Of a stretch of 64,000 nucleotides of DNA, positions 34,734-43,162 are shown in pieces (position 1 is the first letter of the stretch; each line of letters starts with the position of its first letter). The notes under the pieces were generated by a model, which saw only the letters and a list, made by a program, of their open reading frames with translations, was not told the DNA's origin and made no database searches. A program made the translations under genes and the position numbers. The DNA lies in contig DATATB010000099.1 of the NCBI GenBank assembly GCA_036268995.1, positions 46,709 through 110,708 on the forward strand. The letters run 5' to 3'. This DNA is from DATATB01 sp036268995 (GTDB lineage Bacteria; Planctomycetota; Planctomycetia; Pirellulales; PNKZ01).

Positions 34734-35864
34734 GTGCATTTTGTCTCGCTTGTACTGAAGAACATCGGCCGGCGGCGATTTCGTTCGACTTTCACGGTGG
34801 TGGGCGTGGCTGTGGCGGCCGGCGCGGTGGCGGCATTGATGGGCTTGTCCACCGGATTCGAGCAAACGCTGGTCGACATGTATCGCCAGCGCGGCATCGA
34901 CCTGGTTGTGGTACGGACCGGAGTCACCGAGCGGCTCACCAGCTCGCTCGATGCACGGCTCGAGCAGACCCTGGCCGGATTGCCCGAGGTGCGGCAAGCG
35001 GCTCCTGAGCTGCTGGATGTCGTGTCGCTCGAAGATGCGAACCTGGTCGGGGTTACGGTCTACGGCTGGCGGCCGGACTCGCTCGTGTTCGATCATTTGC
35101 GGCTGCTGGCCGGCAAAAACCTGGCGCCCGACGCCGGCCGTAGCGTGCTGCTCGGCACCGTGCTGGCCAAGGATCTCGGCAAGCGGGTCGGCGATCGGGT
35201 CGAAGTTTATGCCGGCGTGCCATTTCAAGTCGTAGGCATTTTCCAAAGCTACAACGTATACGAGAATGCGGCCATGATCGTGCCCTTGGCCCAACTCCAG
35301 CAACTCACCAATCGTCGCGGCCGCGTCACGCTGTTCGACCTCGTGCTCCGCGACCGTGCCGATGCGCAAGCGACTGATCAGCTCATCCATCGCATCGATG
35401 GCCTCGGCAGGGGACTCACGGCCATGACCACTGGCACCTATGTGTCCACCAGCGCGCAGCTCCGCTTGGGCCGGGCCATGGCTGTGCTCGTGTCGACCAT
35501 TGCCCTGGTGATGGGCACCCTGGGCGTGCTCAATACGATGGTCATGGCCGTGTTCGAACGCACGCAAGAGATCGGCATCCTGCGGGCCATCGGCTGGCGG
35601 CGCGGCCGCGTGCTGCGGATGATCCTGCTCGAGTCCGTGCTGTTGAGCCTGGCCGGTGCCGTGCTGGGCACGCTGGCCGCCGTGCTGCTGTGCCGGCTGC
35701 TCGGGCATTTGCCCGGCGCCGGCGGCCTGGTCAGCGGCCAGATTCCGCCGCTGGTCATTGTCGCTTGCCTGGCGCTGGCCCCTGTGCTGGGTTTGCTCGG
35801 CGGGCTGTATCCCGCGTGGCACGGCTCGCACCTCTTGCCGACCGAAGCACTGCGCCATGAGTGA
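34734..35864 (+). CDS. ABC transporter permease (FtsX/MacB type)
   Basis: The protein has 376 residues from GTG 34734. One N-terminal membrane segment (FTVVGVAVAAGAVAALMGL) is followed by a large extracytoplasmic domain (about 45-255) and three C-terminal helices (about 258-285, 305-335, 340-362), the FtsX/MacB_PCD arrangement. NTMVMAVFERTQEIGILRAIG is the coupling-helix motif that contacts the ATPase. Members move lipoproteins, peptides or antibiotics, or act as mechanotransmitters. Its stop overlaps the start of the ATPase gene by 8 bases. No periplasmic adaptor (MacA-like) gene is adjacent. Confidence 0.92.
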   Translation: MHFVSLVLKNIGRRRFRSTFTVVGVAVAAGAVAALMGLSTGFEQTLVDMYRQRGIDLVVVRTGVTERLTSSLDARLEQTLAGLPEVRQAAPELLDVVSLEDANLVGVTVYGWRPDSLVFDHLRLLAGKNLAPDAGRSVLLGTVLAKDLGKRVGDRVEVYAGVPFQVVGIFQSYNVYENAAMIVPLAQLQQLTNRRGRVTLFDLVLRDRADAQATDQLIHRIDGLGRGLTAMTTGTYVSTSAQLRLGRAMAVLVSTIALVMGTLGVLNTMVMAVFERTQEIGILRAIGWRRGRVLRMILLESVLLSLAGAVLGTLAAVLLCRLLGHLPGAGGLVSGQIPPLVIVACLALAPVLGLLGGLYPAWHGSHLLPTEALRHE

Positions 35865-36591
35865 AGCGGCACCCCTCGATTCAACCGCCGATGCCGGACG
35901 CGCGGCTGCCGCGAACCGCCCGCCGCTGATGCGGGCCGAGCACATTGCGAAATCGTACACCGACGGCAAGGTCACGGCCCTGGTCGACGTGAGCCTGGAG
36001 ATCGACCGTGGCGAATATCTGGCAATCGTCGGCAAAAGCGGCAGCGGCAAGTCGACGCTGTTGAACATGCTCGGCGCGCTCGATCGGCCAAGTTCCGGCG
36101 AAGTTTATTTCGATGGGCAGCCGCTGTCGAAATGTGCCGACTTGGACCAGTTTCGCTCGCAGCATTTGGGCTTCGTATTCCAGGCGTTCAACTTGCTGCC
36201 GATTCTCACCGCGCTGGAAAACGTGCAAGTGCCCATGTTCGAAACCAGCCGCTCGGCCAGTCAGCGCCAGGCACGCGCCTTGGAATTACTCGAAATGGTG
36301 GGCGTCGCGCATCGAGCCCGGCATTTGCCCAAGGCACTGTCGATCGGCGAGCGGCAGCGCGTGGCGATTGCCCGCGCGCTGGCCAACGATCCGCCGCTGT
36401 TGCTGGCCGACGAGCCGACGGGCAATCTCGATTCGCAAACGGCCGAGCAGATCATCGCGCTGTTCGAACGCCTGCACGCCGAGCGCGGCACCACGCTCGT
36501 GCTCGTCACGCACGATCGCGACCTGGCTCGACGCGCCCAGCGCGTGCTGCGCATGCAAGACGGAAGAATCTCGAGCGAAGCAAATTCGTAG
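35857..36591 (+). CDS. ABC transporter ATP-binding protein (MacB/LolD type)
   Basis: The protein has 244 residues. Walker A is GKSGSGKST, the Q-loop is in FVFQAFNLLP, Walker B is LLLADEPTGNLDS with the catalytic Glu, and the switch His is in VLVTHDRDLA. The signature motif reads LSIGERQRVAIARAL, with Ile instead of the first Gly of the usual LSGGQ/E, a variation at a position that touches nucleotide. It pairs with the overlapping permease gene. The order of features and the DEPTGNLD motif put it in the LolD/MacB/FtsE group. Confidence 0.93.
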   Translation: MSEAAPLDSTADAGRAAAANRPPLMRAEHIAKSYTDGKVTALVDVSLEIDRGEYLAIVGKSGSGKSTLLNMLGALDRPSSGEVYFDGQPLSKCADLDQFRSQHLGFVFQAFNLLPILTALENVQVPMFETSRSASQRQARALELLEMVGVAHRARHLPKALSIGERQRVAIARALANDPPLLLADEPTGNLDSQTAEQIIALFERLHAERGTTLVLVTHDRDLARRAQRVLRMQDGRISSEANS

Positions 36592-36625
36592 TTCGATAGA
36601 AGGCAACGACGAAGAAGAAGAAGTA

Positions 36626-36726
36626 GACCACGGATTTCACGGATGACACGGATAAAATGCAATTCGCGCGCTGGTCTCGACCATTCTTTTTCTTCTTTAT
36701 CCGTGTTATTAGTGTGATCCGTGGTC
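36626..36726. repeat. CACGGATTTCACGGAT-type palindromic repeat (copy 2)
   Basis: Left arm GACCACGGATTTCACGGATG and right arm TTATCCGTGTTATTAG then GTGATCCGTGGTC. It lies 35 bases after the ATPase stop. Confidence 0.8.
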
Positions 36727-36784
36727 AATTCTCTTTTTTCTTTTTGTATTTCTAATAGCAATTGCTTGATCTGTGGTGACCTCA

Positions 36785-37648
36785 ATGACCGGCCATCTTG
36801 CACTATTGCTCGCTCTTTGCGTCTCGGGCGCCGAGCCAAATCCGATTTTCGAAAAGCTCTTGGCGGACGGCGTGAAAATCCGCTCGGACGTTACGCTGCG
36901 ACTGCCGGCCCCGACGATGCCTGATGGTCTCGACGTAGCGGGGCAGCGCGCGGCGCTGGCATCGGTGGCCGACGTGGACCGGCCGGTGGAAGACTTGCTG
37001 CGCAAGTCGGTGCTGTCGCCGTTTGTGCTGCGGACGGAGCGCGAGGTTGTGGCCACGGCGGGCCGGCACGTCGATCTGTGGTTCGTGGCCTATGGAGATC
37101 TGGACCGGATCACGAGCGAGGAGTTTCTCAAAAGCCGAATGAAGGTCATGGACAAGCCACACGGCGAAGACAATTTGCCGCGCAAGGCGGAGGTGCTCAC
37201 GAGCGAGCAATTGCAAGCCCGCGGCCTGCACGCCGGCAAGTCGCCGCGGATGGCCGAGGCTTATGCCCATGCGACGTTTCCGCTATTCGACCGCGTGCTG
37301 TTGTCCGTGACTTCGCACGTGGTACAGACACGCAATGACGAATCGGCCCTGGTGGCCAGCGTGTTCGATCCGCGCTTCGACCAGGACCGGGAATTCCCGA
37401 TTTTCTGGCAAAAGCTCGAGCGCGACATCAATGGCAAGCTAGTGCCGGGTGAAAAGCATCCGTACCAGGGCGTGGGCTCGTACGCCAAGATCACGAAGCT
37501 GATCGAGCCGGCCGGCGCGCTGTTCGTCGAGTGCCACATCGTGTTCGACGAGCCGCAAGGCTGGTTCGACGGCGCGAACCTGCTGCGCTCCAAGCTCCCG
37601 CTATTGGCGCAGGAGAATGTGCGCAAGTTCCGCCAGGAGATCCGCTGA
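36785..37648 (+). CDS. uncharacterised conserved secreted protein
   Basis: I do not recognise the family. The protein has 287 residues from ATG 36785; GTG 36773 is possible. A short hydrophobic N-terminus (LALLLALCVSGAEP) looks like a signal peptide. The rest is a mixed alpha/beta sequence without visible catalytic motif or Cys pairs: VDLWFVAYGDLDRITSEEF, FPLFDRVLLSVTSHVVQT and ALFVECHIVFDEPQGWFDG look like core strands. A partly repeated FD.RFDQDREFP stretch sits in the middle. It is convergent with the ABC permease at 37669 with 20 bases between stops. It probably acts in the periplasm; the role is unknown. Confidence 0.7.
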   Translation: MTGHLALLLALCVSGAEPNPIFEKLLADGVKIRSDVTLRLPAPTMPDGLDVAGQRAALASVADVDRPVEDLLRKSVLSPFVLRTEREVVATAGRHVDLWFVAYGDLDRITSEEFLKSRMKVMDKPHGEDNLPRKAEVLTSEQLQARGLHAGKSPRMAEAYAHATFPLFDRVLLSVTSHVVQTRNDESALVASVFDPRFDQDREFPIFWQKLERDINGKLVPGEKHPYQGVGSYAKITKLIEPAGALFVECHIVFDEPQGWFDGANLLRSKLPLLAQENVRKFRQEIR

Positions 37649-37668
37649 CCGTCAGCTTAAACCGCGCG

Positions 37669-39963
37669 TCAAAAATCTTTGCGCGAGACGTACACGCAGC
37701 CGATGCCCAGCACCACGGCCAGGAAGGCCAGGTTGCTCCACACGGGGCCCCAAATATCGACTCGCACGCGCGTGGCCCCCAACGCCTGCCGCTTACCGGC
37801 GACGGGCACGCTGGTTTCGTCGGTCAGCAGGTAATGCACCATGTTGTCCAACTCGCCGGGCTTGGGAAACACGGTATAAACCGGCTTGATGGCATAGTAA
37901 TAGAGGGCTTCGATGGTCGAGCGCGCCGGCTGCCGTCGCTCGAGCACCTTTCCGGCGGCCAGGTCGTATTCGGTCACACGGGTATTGTCGTCGGCCACGA
38001 GCAGGCGGTTAGAGTCGGTCAGCGTTACGGCGGATACGTCGTGCAGGCCCGCGCCGGCCGGTGAAACTTCGACCTGCTTTTGAGTGTCGTACAGCCAGAG
38101 CCGGCCGTCGTGAAAGACGGCCGCCACCCAGCGGCCGTCGGGCGAGGCGGCCAGGAAGCGGGGCGCGCTATTCTTTTTCAGTGTCCACTCGTGCTCGAGC
38201 CGCAGATCGGCCGGGTCGTACTGTTGCACGCTTCCGTCGCTCCGTGCCACGAACAGCGTCTGGCCCGCGTAAGCCACCAGGCCGGGCAGATAATCATTCA
38301 GCTCGGTATCGATTCGCACGCGGTACTTTTCCTGGCCGTCGGCGGCGAGCAGCAGCAGTCGCCGGCCGTCGAAAACCGCGAGTTCTGATTTTGCGGCGTT
38401 CATGGACGCGCTCAGCGGCGTGCTCATCTGCAAGGGCGGGCTGGCCTCGACGAATTTTGAGCCGTCGCCTTCCAGCGGCAGCTCGATTCCCATGACCTTG
38501 ACCGGCTGCGGCTTGGCTTCGACGCTTCCTTTGAGCCGGAACACGGCGCTGGGCGTGACGGCCAGTGGTGTTCCCTGCGAATCCACGAGCAGCACTTCCG
38601 TGCCGGCAGGAGCGGCCGGCCCTTCGATACGCCGCCAATCCTGGCCCGGCTTGCCGATCAATAGCGGAGCCGGCCGGTTCATGGGGCCGAACTGCTGCAG
38701 CGGCTTGTCGATGGCCAGGATTCGCTGTTCGTGCGCGTCGTACACCGGCCCCACCATGCCGCCGAAGAGACCGAAAGCGATCGGCCGGTTGCCGCCCGTT
38801 TCCGGCATCATGACCTGGTCCCACTCGCGGCTGGTTGCTTGCCACCGCTCGACTTTTCCTGACTCGTTCACCGCCAGCAGGGCGCCGCCGGCCGGTACGA
38901 TTTTGACGATTCGCTGCGGGTTGATGACGGCAGTTTCCAGCAAGTCCTTGGTCGTGCCGACTGAGAAGCAGACAAACCAGAATAGAATCGTCAGCACGAC
39001 CGACACGATGGCATTCTTCCAGATCACACCCGTCAGGCTCGACACTCCGTAATAAATGGCGAACAAAAACAAATACAGCGGAATGCAGAGCAGCATTCGT
39101 GGATTCCAGATGCCGAAGCGCGCCCATAGAATTAACCACAGCCCGCCGATCAGCCACGCCACGATTAACGTGATAAATGCGCAGCCGCCGACAAACTTGG
39201 TGAGGAACACCAGCGGCCGCGACACGGGCTTGCTCAACAGCAGGTCGATCGCCCCGGGTTCGAAGGTTTGCGGAATGATCCACGCGGTTACCACGATCGC
39301 CGCCAGCGTTCCACCCACACCGAGCACGAAATACAGAAAAAAATGCAGTGCCTGTTTGATCCCCGCCACCAGGTCGTCGCGTTGAATGGCCATCGGGCTG
39401 CCGACGTCCCAGGCCAGGTAATAAAACTGCAATCGCGGCGGGCCGCTACGGGCGATCTCTTTGGGAAAGGCCGCTTCCAGCGCCAGACGGTTGAACCGCT
39501 CGAGTCGCTCGGGCGGCAACTTGCCGAGGCCTTGGTCGAGCAGGCCCTTGGCCTCTTGGTCCAAATGCACCGATTTCCAGTCGGATTCGTCGAACAAGTC
39601 GGCCCGCTGGAGCAGCGTGTTCAGTTCGTCGGCAAGCTGGTTGTGCAGCGCCCCATCGTCGGCCGGGCTCTTACTTTTGGCCGGCGTGGCCGCGAGCGTG
39701 CGTTTGAAATCCTCCCCGGCCAGCTCGAAAATTCTCCGTGCCGGCGAGGGCCGTTTGTTCTGGCCTCGGCTCTTGAGCTTTTTTGCCAGGGCCGTGGCAT
39801 CGGTGATATCGCTCGGGCGCAGCAGCGCATCCGCTTGCTCGCTCACGCCCAGCGGCGCGAGCGCCGCCAGAAACAAGGTTGAGAGGATGATCAGAATCCA
39901 CAGCACGCGCGACGCCAGCGCCTCATCAAACGAATCGCGAATGATGGCCAGGTAGGGTCTCAT
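37669..39963 (-). CDS. ABC-2 type permease fused to a beta-propeller-like domain
   Basis: The protein has 764 residues from ATG 39963, overlapping the ATPase stop by 4 bases. Helix 1 (VLWILIILSTLFLAALAPLG, about 20-40) and a charged soluble loop (about 50-190) are followed by five helices between about 205 and 375 (for example FFLYFVLGVGGTLAAIVVTA), which is an ABC-2/NatB-like permease. Residues about 385-715 are a beta-rich domain with repeats such as RILAIDKPLQQ, LAASPDGRWVAAVFHDGRLW and RLLVADDNTRVTEYD, resembling WD40/quinoprotein blades. A last helix (NLAFLAVVLGIGCVYVSRK) ends the protein. This fusion is unusual; the propeller may sense or bind the substrate. Substrate unknown. Confidence 0.85.
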   Translation of the reverse strand: MRPYLAIIRDSFDEALASRVLWILIILSTLFLAALAPLGVSEQADALLRPSDITDATALAKKLKSRGQNKRPSPARRIFELAGEDFKRTLAATPAKSKSPADDGALHNQLADELNTLLQRADLFDESDWKSVHLDQEAKGLLDQGLGKLPPERLERFNRLALEAAFPKEIARSGPPRLQFYYLAWDVGSPMAIQRDDLVAGIKQALHFFLYFVLGVGGTLAAIVVTAWIIPQTFEPGAIDLLLSKPVSRPLVFLTKFVGGCAFITLIVAWLIGGLWLILWARFGIWNPRMLLCIPLYLFLFAIYYGVSSLTGVIWKNAIVSVVLTILFWFVCFSVGTTKDLLETAVINPQRIVKIVPAGGALLAVNESGKVERWQATSREWDQVMMPETGGNRPIAFGLFGGMVGPVYDAHEQRILAIDKPLQQFGPMNRPAPLLIGKPGQDWRRIEGPAAPAGTEVLLVDSQGTPLAVTPSAVFRLKGSVEAKPQPVKVMGIELPLEGDGSKFVEASPPLQMSTPLSASMNAAKSELAVFDGRRLLLLAADGQEKYRVRIDTELNDYLPGLVAYAGQTLFVARSDGSVQQYDPADLRLEHEWTLKKNSAPRFLAASPDGRWVAAVFHDGRLWLYDTQKQVEVSPAGAGLHDVSAVTLTDSNRLLVADDNTRVTEYDLAAGKVLERRQPARSTIEALYYYAIKPVYTVFPKPGELDNMVHYLLTDETSVPVAGKRQALGATRVRVDIWGPVWSNLAFLAVVLGIGCVYVSRKDF

Positions 39964-40940
39964 GCTTGCGTCGCCTGGGGAGTCGCGCCCACGATGCTCA
40001 AAAACGCCTCTTCCAACGTTTGCCGGCTGCGCGACATGCCAGCAATGCTGATTTCCTGCCGCCGTAAGTCGTCGACACAGCGGTCGGCGGCCGCCTGGTC
40101 CGCCACGCGCACGACGACTTGAAACTGGTCGGGCCCCGTGCCGGTAAGCTGCCGCAGATCGTAGCCGGCGAGCGCCGCACGAATTCGGGCTTCGCTGCCG
40201 AGCAAGAGAAATTGCAACTCCGCATCGGGCCGCGATGTCAGCTCCGCAATGCGCCCTTCGCGCAGCACCTCGCCGTGGTTCAGGATGGCCACGCGATCGC
40301 AGACCAACTCGATCTCTTGCAGCAAATGGCTGTTGAGAAAGACGGTCTTGCCGTCCTTCTTGAGTTGCTGCAATACGGCCCGCATCTCGGAGCGGCCCAA
40401 GGGATCGACGCCGTCGGTCGGTTCGTCGAGGATCAGCAGATCGGGCTCGTGCAGCATGGCCTGGGCCAGGCCCAGGCGCTGGAGCATGCCTTTGGAGTAT
40501 TTTCGAACGCTGGTCGCACCCCACTTGGCCAGGCCTACGGTTTCCAACAGGGCCGGCCGCCGCCGCCGAATCTCCGCTCGCGACAGGCCGCTCAGGCTGC
40601 CGTAGTACGACAGCGCCGAGTTGCCGGTATGGTGGCGGGGAATGCGATGGTTCTCCGGCAGATAGCCGACGCGAATCCGGCCGCGGCGATCGCCGGCCGT
40701 ACGACCGAGCAGCCACGCCTGGCCCTCGCTGCGACGCACGACGCCCAGCAGCACTTTGATCAGCGTCGTCTTGCCGGCGCCATTGGGCCCCAGCAGGCCA
40801 AAGATTTCGCCGCGTTGGACTTGAAACGTCACGCCTTTGAGCGCTTCGACTCTGCGCCGCCCGAGCAGGCCGTCGCGATAGGTCTTTCGCAACGCCTGCA
40901 CATCAATTGCCGGAGTCTCTGCGGGCGCGGCGGACTGCAC
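39960..40940 (-). CDS. ABC transporter ATP-binding protein (NatA/CcmA-like)
   Basis: The protein has 326 residues. Walker A is LLGPNGAGKTT, the Q-loop region is VGYLPENHR, the signature is RKYSKGMLQRLGLAQ (SKGM in place of SGGQ, common in this exporter group), Walker B is LLILDEPTDGVDP and the switch His is in VFLNSHLLQE. A C-terminal domain of ~90 residues (about 230-326) is typical of DrrA/NatA-type subunits. It is the first gene of the pair, overlapping the permease by 4 bases (ATGA). Confidence 0.93.
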   Translation of the reverse strand: MQSAAPAETPAIDVQALRKTYRDGLLGRRRVEALKGVTFQVQRGEIFGLLGPNGAGKTTLIKVLLGVVRRSEGQAWLLGRTAGDRRGRIRVGYLPENHRIPRHHTGNSALSYYGSLSGLSRAEIRRRRPALLETVGLAKWGATSVRKYSKGMLQRLGLAQAMLHEPDLLILDEPTDGVDPLGRSEMRAVLQQLKKDGKTVFLNSHLLQEIELVCDRVAILNHGEVLREGRIAELTSRPDAELQFLLLGSEARIRAALAGYDLRQLTGTGPDQFQVVVRVADQAAADRCVDDLRRQEISIAGMSRSRQTLEEAFLSIVGATPQATQA

Positions 40941-41082
40941 AGTCGCGAATCTCCCCCAATGGCAAAACCGTGAACAGCCTAGGCCGTTTATCGTAAACGA
41001 TCCGCTCTGCCACCACCAATGCGCGGGGTGACTTTTCGCGAGCTAATTCGTCCGCGGCGCTGGCCAAAGAGGAAAAAGAGAT

Positions 41083-41163
41083 TGACCACGGATGTCACGG
41101 ATAACACGGATGAAATCGTTAAGTCTGTAATTCATCCGTGCCCATCCGTGAAATCCGTGGTCA
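41083..41163. repeat. CACGGATTTCACGGAT-type palindromic repeat (copy 3)
   Basis: Left arm GACCACGGATGTCACGGATA and right arm CATCCGTGAAATCCGTGGTC. Same family as 20935-21015 and 36626-36726. The 268-base gap between 40940 and 41209 holds nothing else that I can support. Confidence 0.8.
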
Positions 41164-41208
41164 GTCTTCGTTCTTTGTCCGCCGCAGCGTGTTGCAGATC
41201 GGCACGGA

Positions 41209-41403
41209 TCAGGAGCCGTGGCGACGGCTTTCGAGATCGCGCAGACGTTGTTCCCAAATGCCGTACTGCGGATCGCCCGAGCGGAAGGCGAAGACCGCGT
41301 CGGGAATGCGCTGGCCGGCGCGCTGGCGCGAGGCGACGCGCACGATGACGGCACCGTCGCTACGGCGCTCGACCGACCAGTTTTCGGAGTTCTCCATGAT
41401 CAT
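41209..41403 (-). CDS. small uncharacterised protein
   Basis: The ORF encodes 64 residues if started at ATG 41403 (MIMENSENWS); ATG 41397 is also possible. The composition is protein-like, with strands WSVERRSDGAVIVRVASR and AVFAFRSGDPQYGIWEQRL, compatible with a small alpha/beta domain. There is no clear Shine-Dalgarno sequence. It lies 163 bases downstream of ogt on the same strand. I do not recognise it; it could be a chance ORF. Confidence 0.45.
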   Translation of the reverse strand: MIMENSENWSVERRSDGAVIVRVASRQRAGQRIPDAVFAFRSGDPQYGIWEQRLRDLESRRHGS

Positions 41404-41566
41404 AGGCGGGCGGCGATCATCGGCAGGCAAAGGCGCTGGCTGGTGGCCGGCGCGCGGGGAAACCTCTATGGAAAGCGTACGTCATCCGGGCAGGTTGTGG
41501 GGAGGCGGGACCAATGCGTAGGAAACCCATTCTCGCCGAGTGGGCCGAGATTTTCCAGCCCGGTTG

Positions 41567-42169
41567 TCAGCCGCCGGCACCGATTGCGCCGCAGATTCCG
41601 GCCGCAACAGGCTTTGCGCCTATCCGCGAGCGCTTTTTCGCCGGTCGCAGGTTACGCTCCAGGTCGAGCAATTGCTGCTTCAGGGGGAGTCCGGAACCCA
41701 GTGAATACCCGCCAAGCCGGCCTCCGGCACGCAGCACCCGATGACACGGCACCAGCAGCGCAATGCGATTGGCGGCCATGACGCTGCCCACCGCCCGAGC
41801 CGCACGCGGGGCTCCTGCCGCCGCGGCCAGCTCGCCGTAGCTGCGCCACTGGCCTGGCTGGATTTTGCGGCAGGCCGCGATGACACGCCGCTGGAAAGGC
41901 GTTTGCCGACCGAGCTCGAGCGGCACGTCGAGAAAATCGTCGTAGCGACCGCGGGCGAACGCCTGCAACCGCCGGACGAGCGGGCCGGTTGTGCGCACAT
42001 CGCCGAGCATCGCCGGCTCAAAGCCCATCGCCGCCAGGGCCGCGAGCGGCGAAGGCTGGCCGAACTTCAGCCCCAACACGGCGCGGCGGTTTTCCACCAA
42101 AGCCATCCAGCCCAGCTCGCTATCGAATACCGAGACCAGCAGTTGCGTGTCGCGTGCGCCGGCAATCAT
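41567..42169 (-). CDS. ogt: methylated-DNA--[protein]-cysteine S-methyltransferase
   Basis: The protein has 200 residues from ATG 42169; a GTG at 42214 would add 15. LVPCHRVLRAGGRLGGYSLG contains the PCHR motif with the acceptor cysteine and the conserved glycine tail. TPFQRRVIAACRKIQPGQWRSYG is the helix-turn-helix entry and Tyr/Arg nucleotide-flipping region. The N-terminal ~85 residues match the ribonuclease-H-like domain of Ogt. It repairs O6-alkylguanine by irreversible transfer of the alkyl group. It is divergent from the conserved gene at 42382. The C-terminus is extended by a basic tail (LRPAKKRSRIGAKP). Confidence 0.93.
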   Translation of the reverse strand: MIAGARDTQLLVSVFDSELGWMALVENRRAVLGLKFGQPSPLAALAAMGFEPAMLGDVRTTGPLVRRLQAFARGRYDDFLDVPLELGRQTPFQRRVIAACRKIQPGQWRSYGELAAAAGAPRAARAVGSVMAANRIALLVPCHRVLRAGGRLGGYSLGSGLPLKQQLLDLERNLRPAKKRSRIGAKPVAAGICGAIGAGG

Positions 42170-42381
42170 GGAACTTGTTCTTCGGAAAAAGCTGTATGCG
42201 TCGCTGCGGGCCACATTGGCCGCAGAGCGCTCGCGCGATCGCCGCTGGCTCGCTGCGGCTTTGACAGTCGCGCCGAAAGCATTCTATACTGGGTGTTTGG
42301 CGGCACAATCCAACGTTTTTGCGTCGTGCTGACGGCACCAGAGGTCCGCCGCCCGGACGTCTCGTCGCAAGGAACCTCTTG

Positions 42382-43125
42382 ATGAATCGATATAGTTCGT
42401 TGTGTGACGATTTTTACGTCAACATGAACCTCAGCACCGAAATGGAGTTGCCCACCAACCGCGAGACCGTCCTGCACTACTTCGAGCGCATCCAGAAGAA
42501 GTATCCGACGATGCGCAACTTTTATTGCCGCGACAAAGGCGATTTCGTGCTCGAAGAGGACAAGGACCGCGGCCAGTACCGCTGGGCCACGATCGAGCAC
42601 CGCCGCGTGTGCAGCGGTCAGGTGAATCCCGAAGAAATCGACGACGCCCTGGATCAGCATCGCCTGGCCCTGGAGCTGGCTCCGTACATGCTCTCGGTGA
42701 GCCCGCTAGATTGCGAGGCCCTGGACCTGTTGTTCGGCTTCGATTTCACGTATCGCGGCAACCATAACCAACTGGTGGCCGAGGCCCTGGGCGTGAGCCC
42801 CGCGATGGAGCGGCTGGGCGAGTTGCCCGGCGGCTGCGTAATCAATTACGAGCCCTCCATCACGCTGGCCCTGGACGAAGAATGCCGGATGCAGTGCCGC
42901 TTGAGCATCGAAAGCCGCACCAACGCCTACCAGGTGCGCACCGGCGACTATCCCGAGGACCAGTTGAGCGTGTACCTGACGGCCCGGCAGTACGGCAGCC
43001 TGGGGCCGGACATGACGTTCGTATCGGCCCTGGAGCAGCTTTCGCGCATTTGCTACGACATGGTGGACAGCTACGTAGTCGACAACGTATTGCGTCCGCT
43101 GGCCCGTACGATTGCCATGAAATAA
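42382..43125 (+). CDS. conserved protein of unknown function
   Basis: The protein has 247 residues from ATG 42382, preceded by AAGGAAC. It is acidic and soluble, without signal peptide or membrane segments. Well-structured stretches are HYFERIQKKYPTMRNFYCRD, EEDKDRGQYRWATIEHRRV, LDLLFGFDFTYRGNHNQLVA and SRICYDMVDSYVVDNVLRPL. I do not recognise a named family, but the quality and length suggest a conserved housekeeping-type planctomycete protein. It lies 37 bases upstream of the aminotransferase gene on the same strand, so the two are probably co-transcribed. Confidence 0.75.
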   Translation: MNRYSSLCDDFYVNMNLSTEMELPTNRETVLHYFERIQKKYPTMRNFYCRDKGDFVLEEDKDRGQYRWATIEHRRVCSGQVNPEEIDDALDQHRLALELAPYMLSVSPLDCEALDLLFGFDFTYRGNHNQLVAEALGVSPAMERLGELPGGCVINYEPSITLALDEECRMQCRLSIESRTNAYQVRTGDYPEDQLSVYLTARQYGSLGPDMTFVSALEQLSRICYDMVDSYVVDNVLRPLARTIAMK

Positions 43126-43162
43126 CGGGCACCCGCACGCCCACGGCTCGAAATGACTCCGG

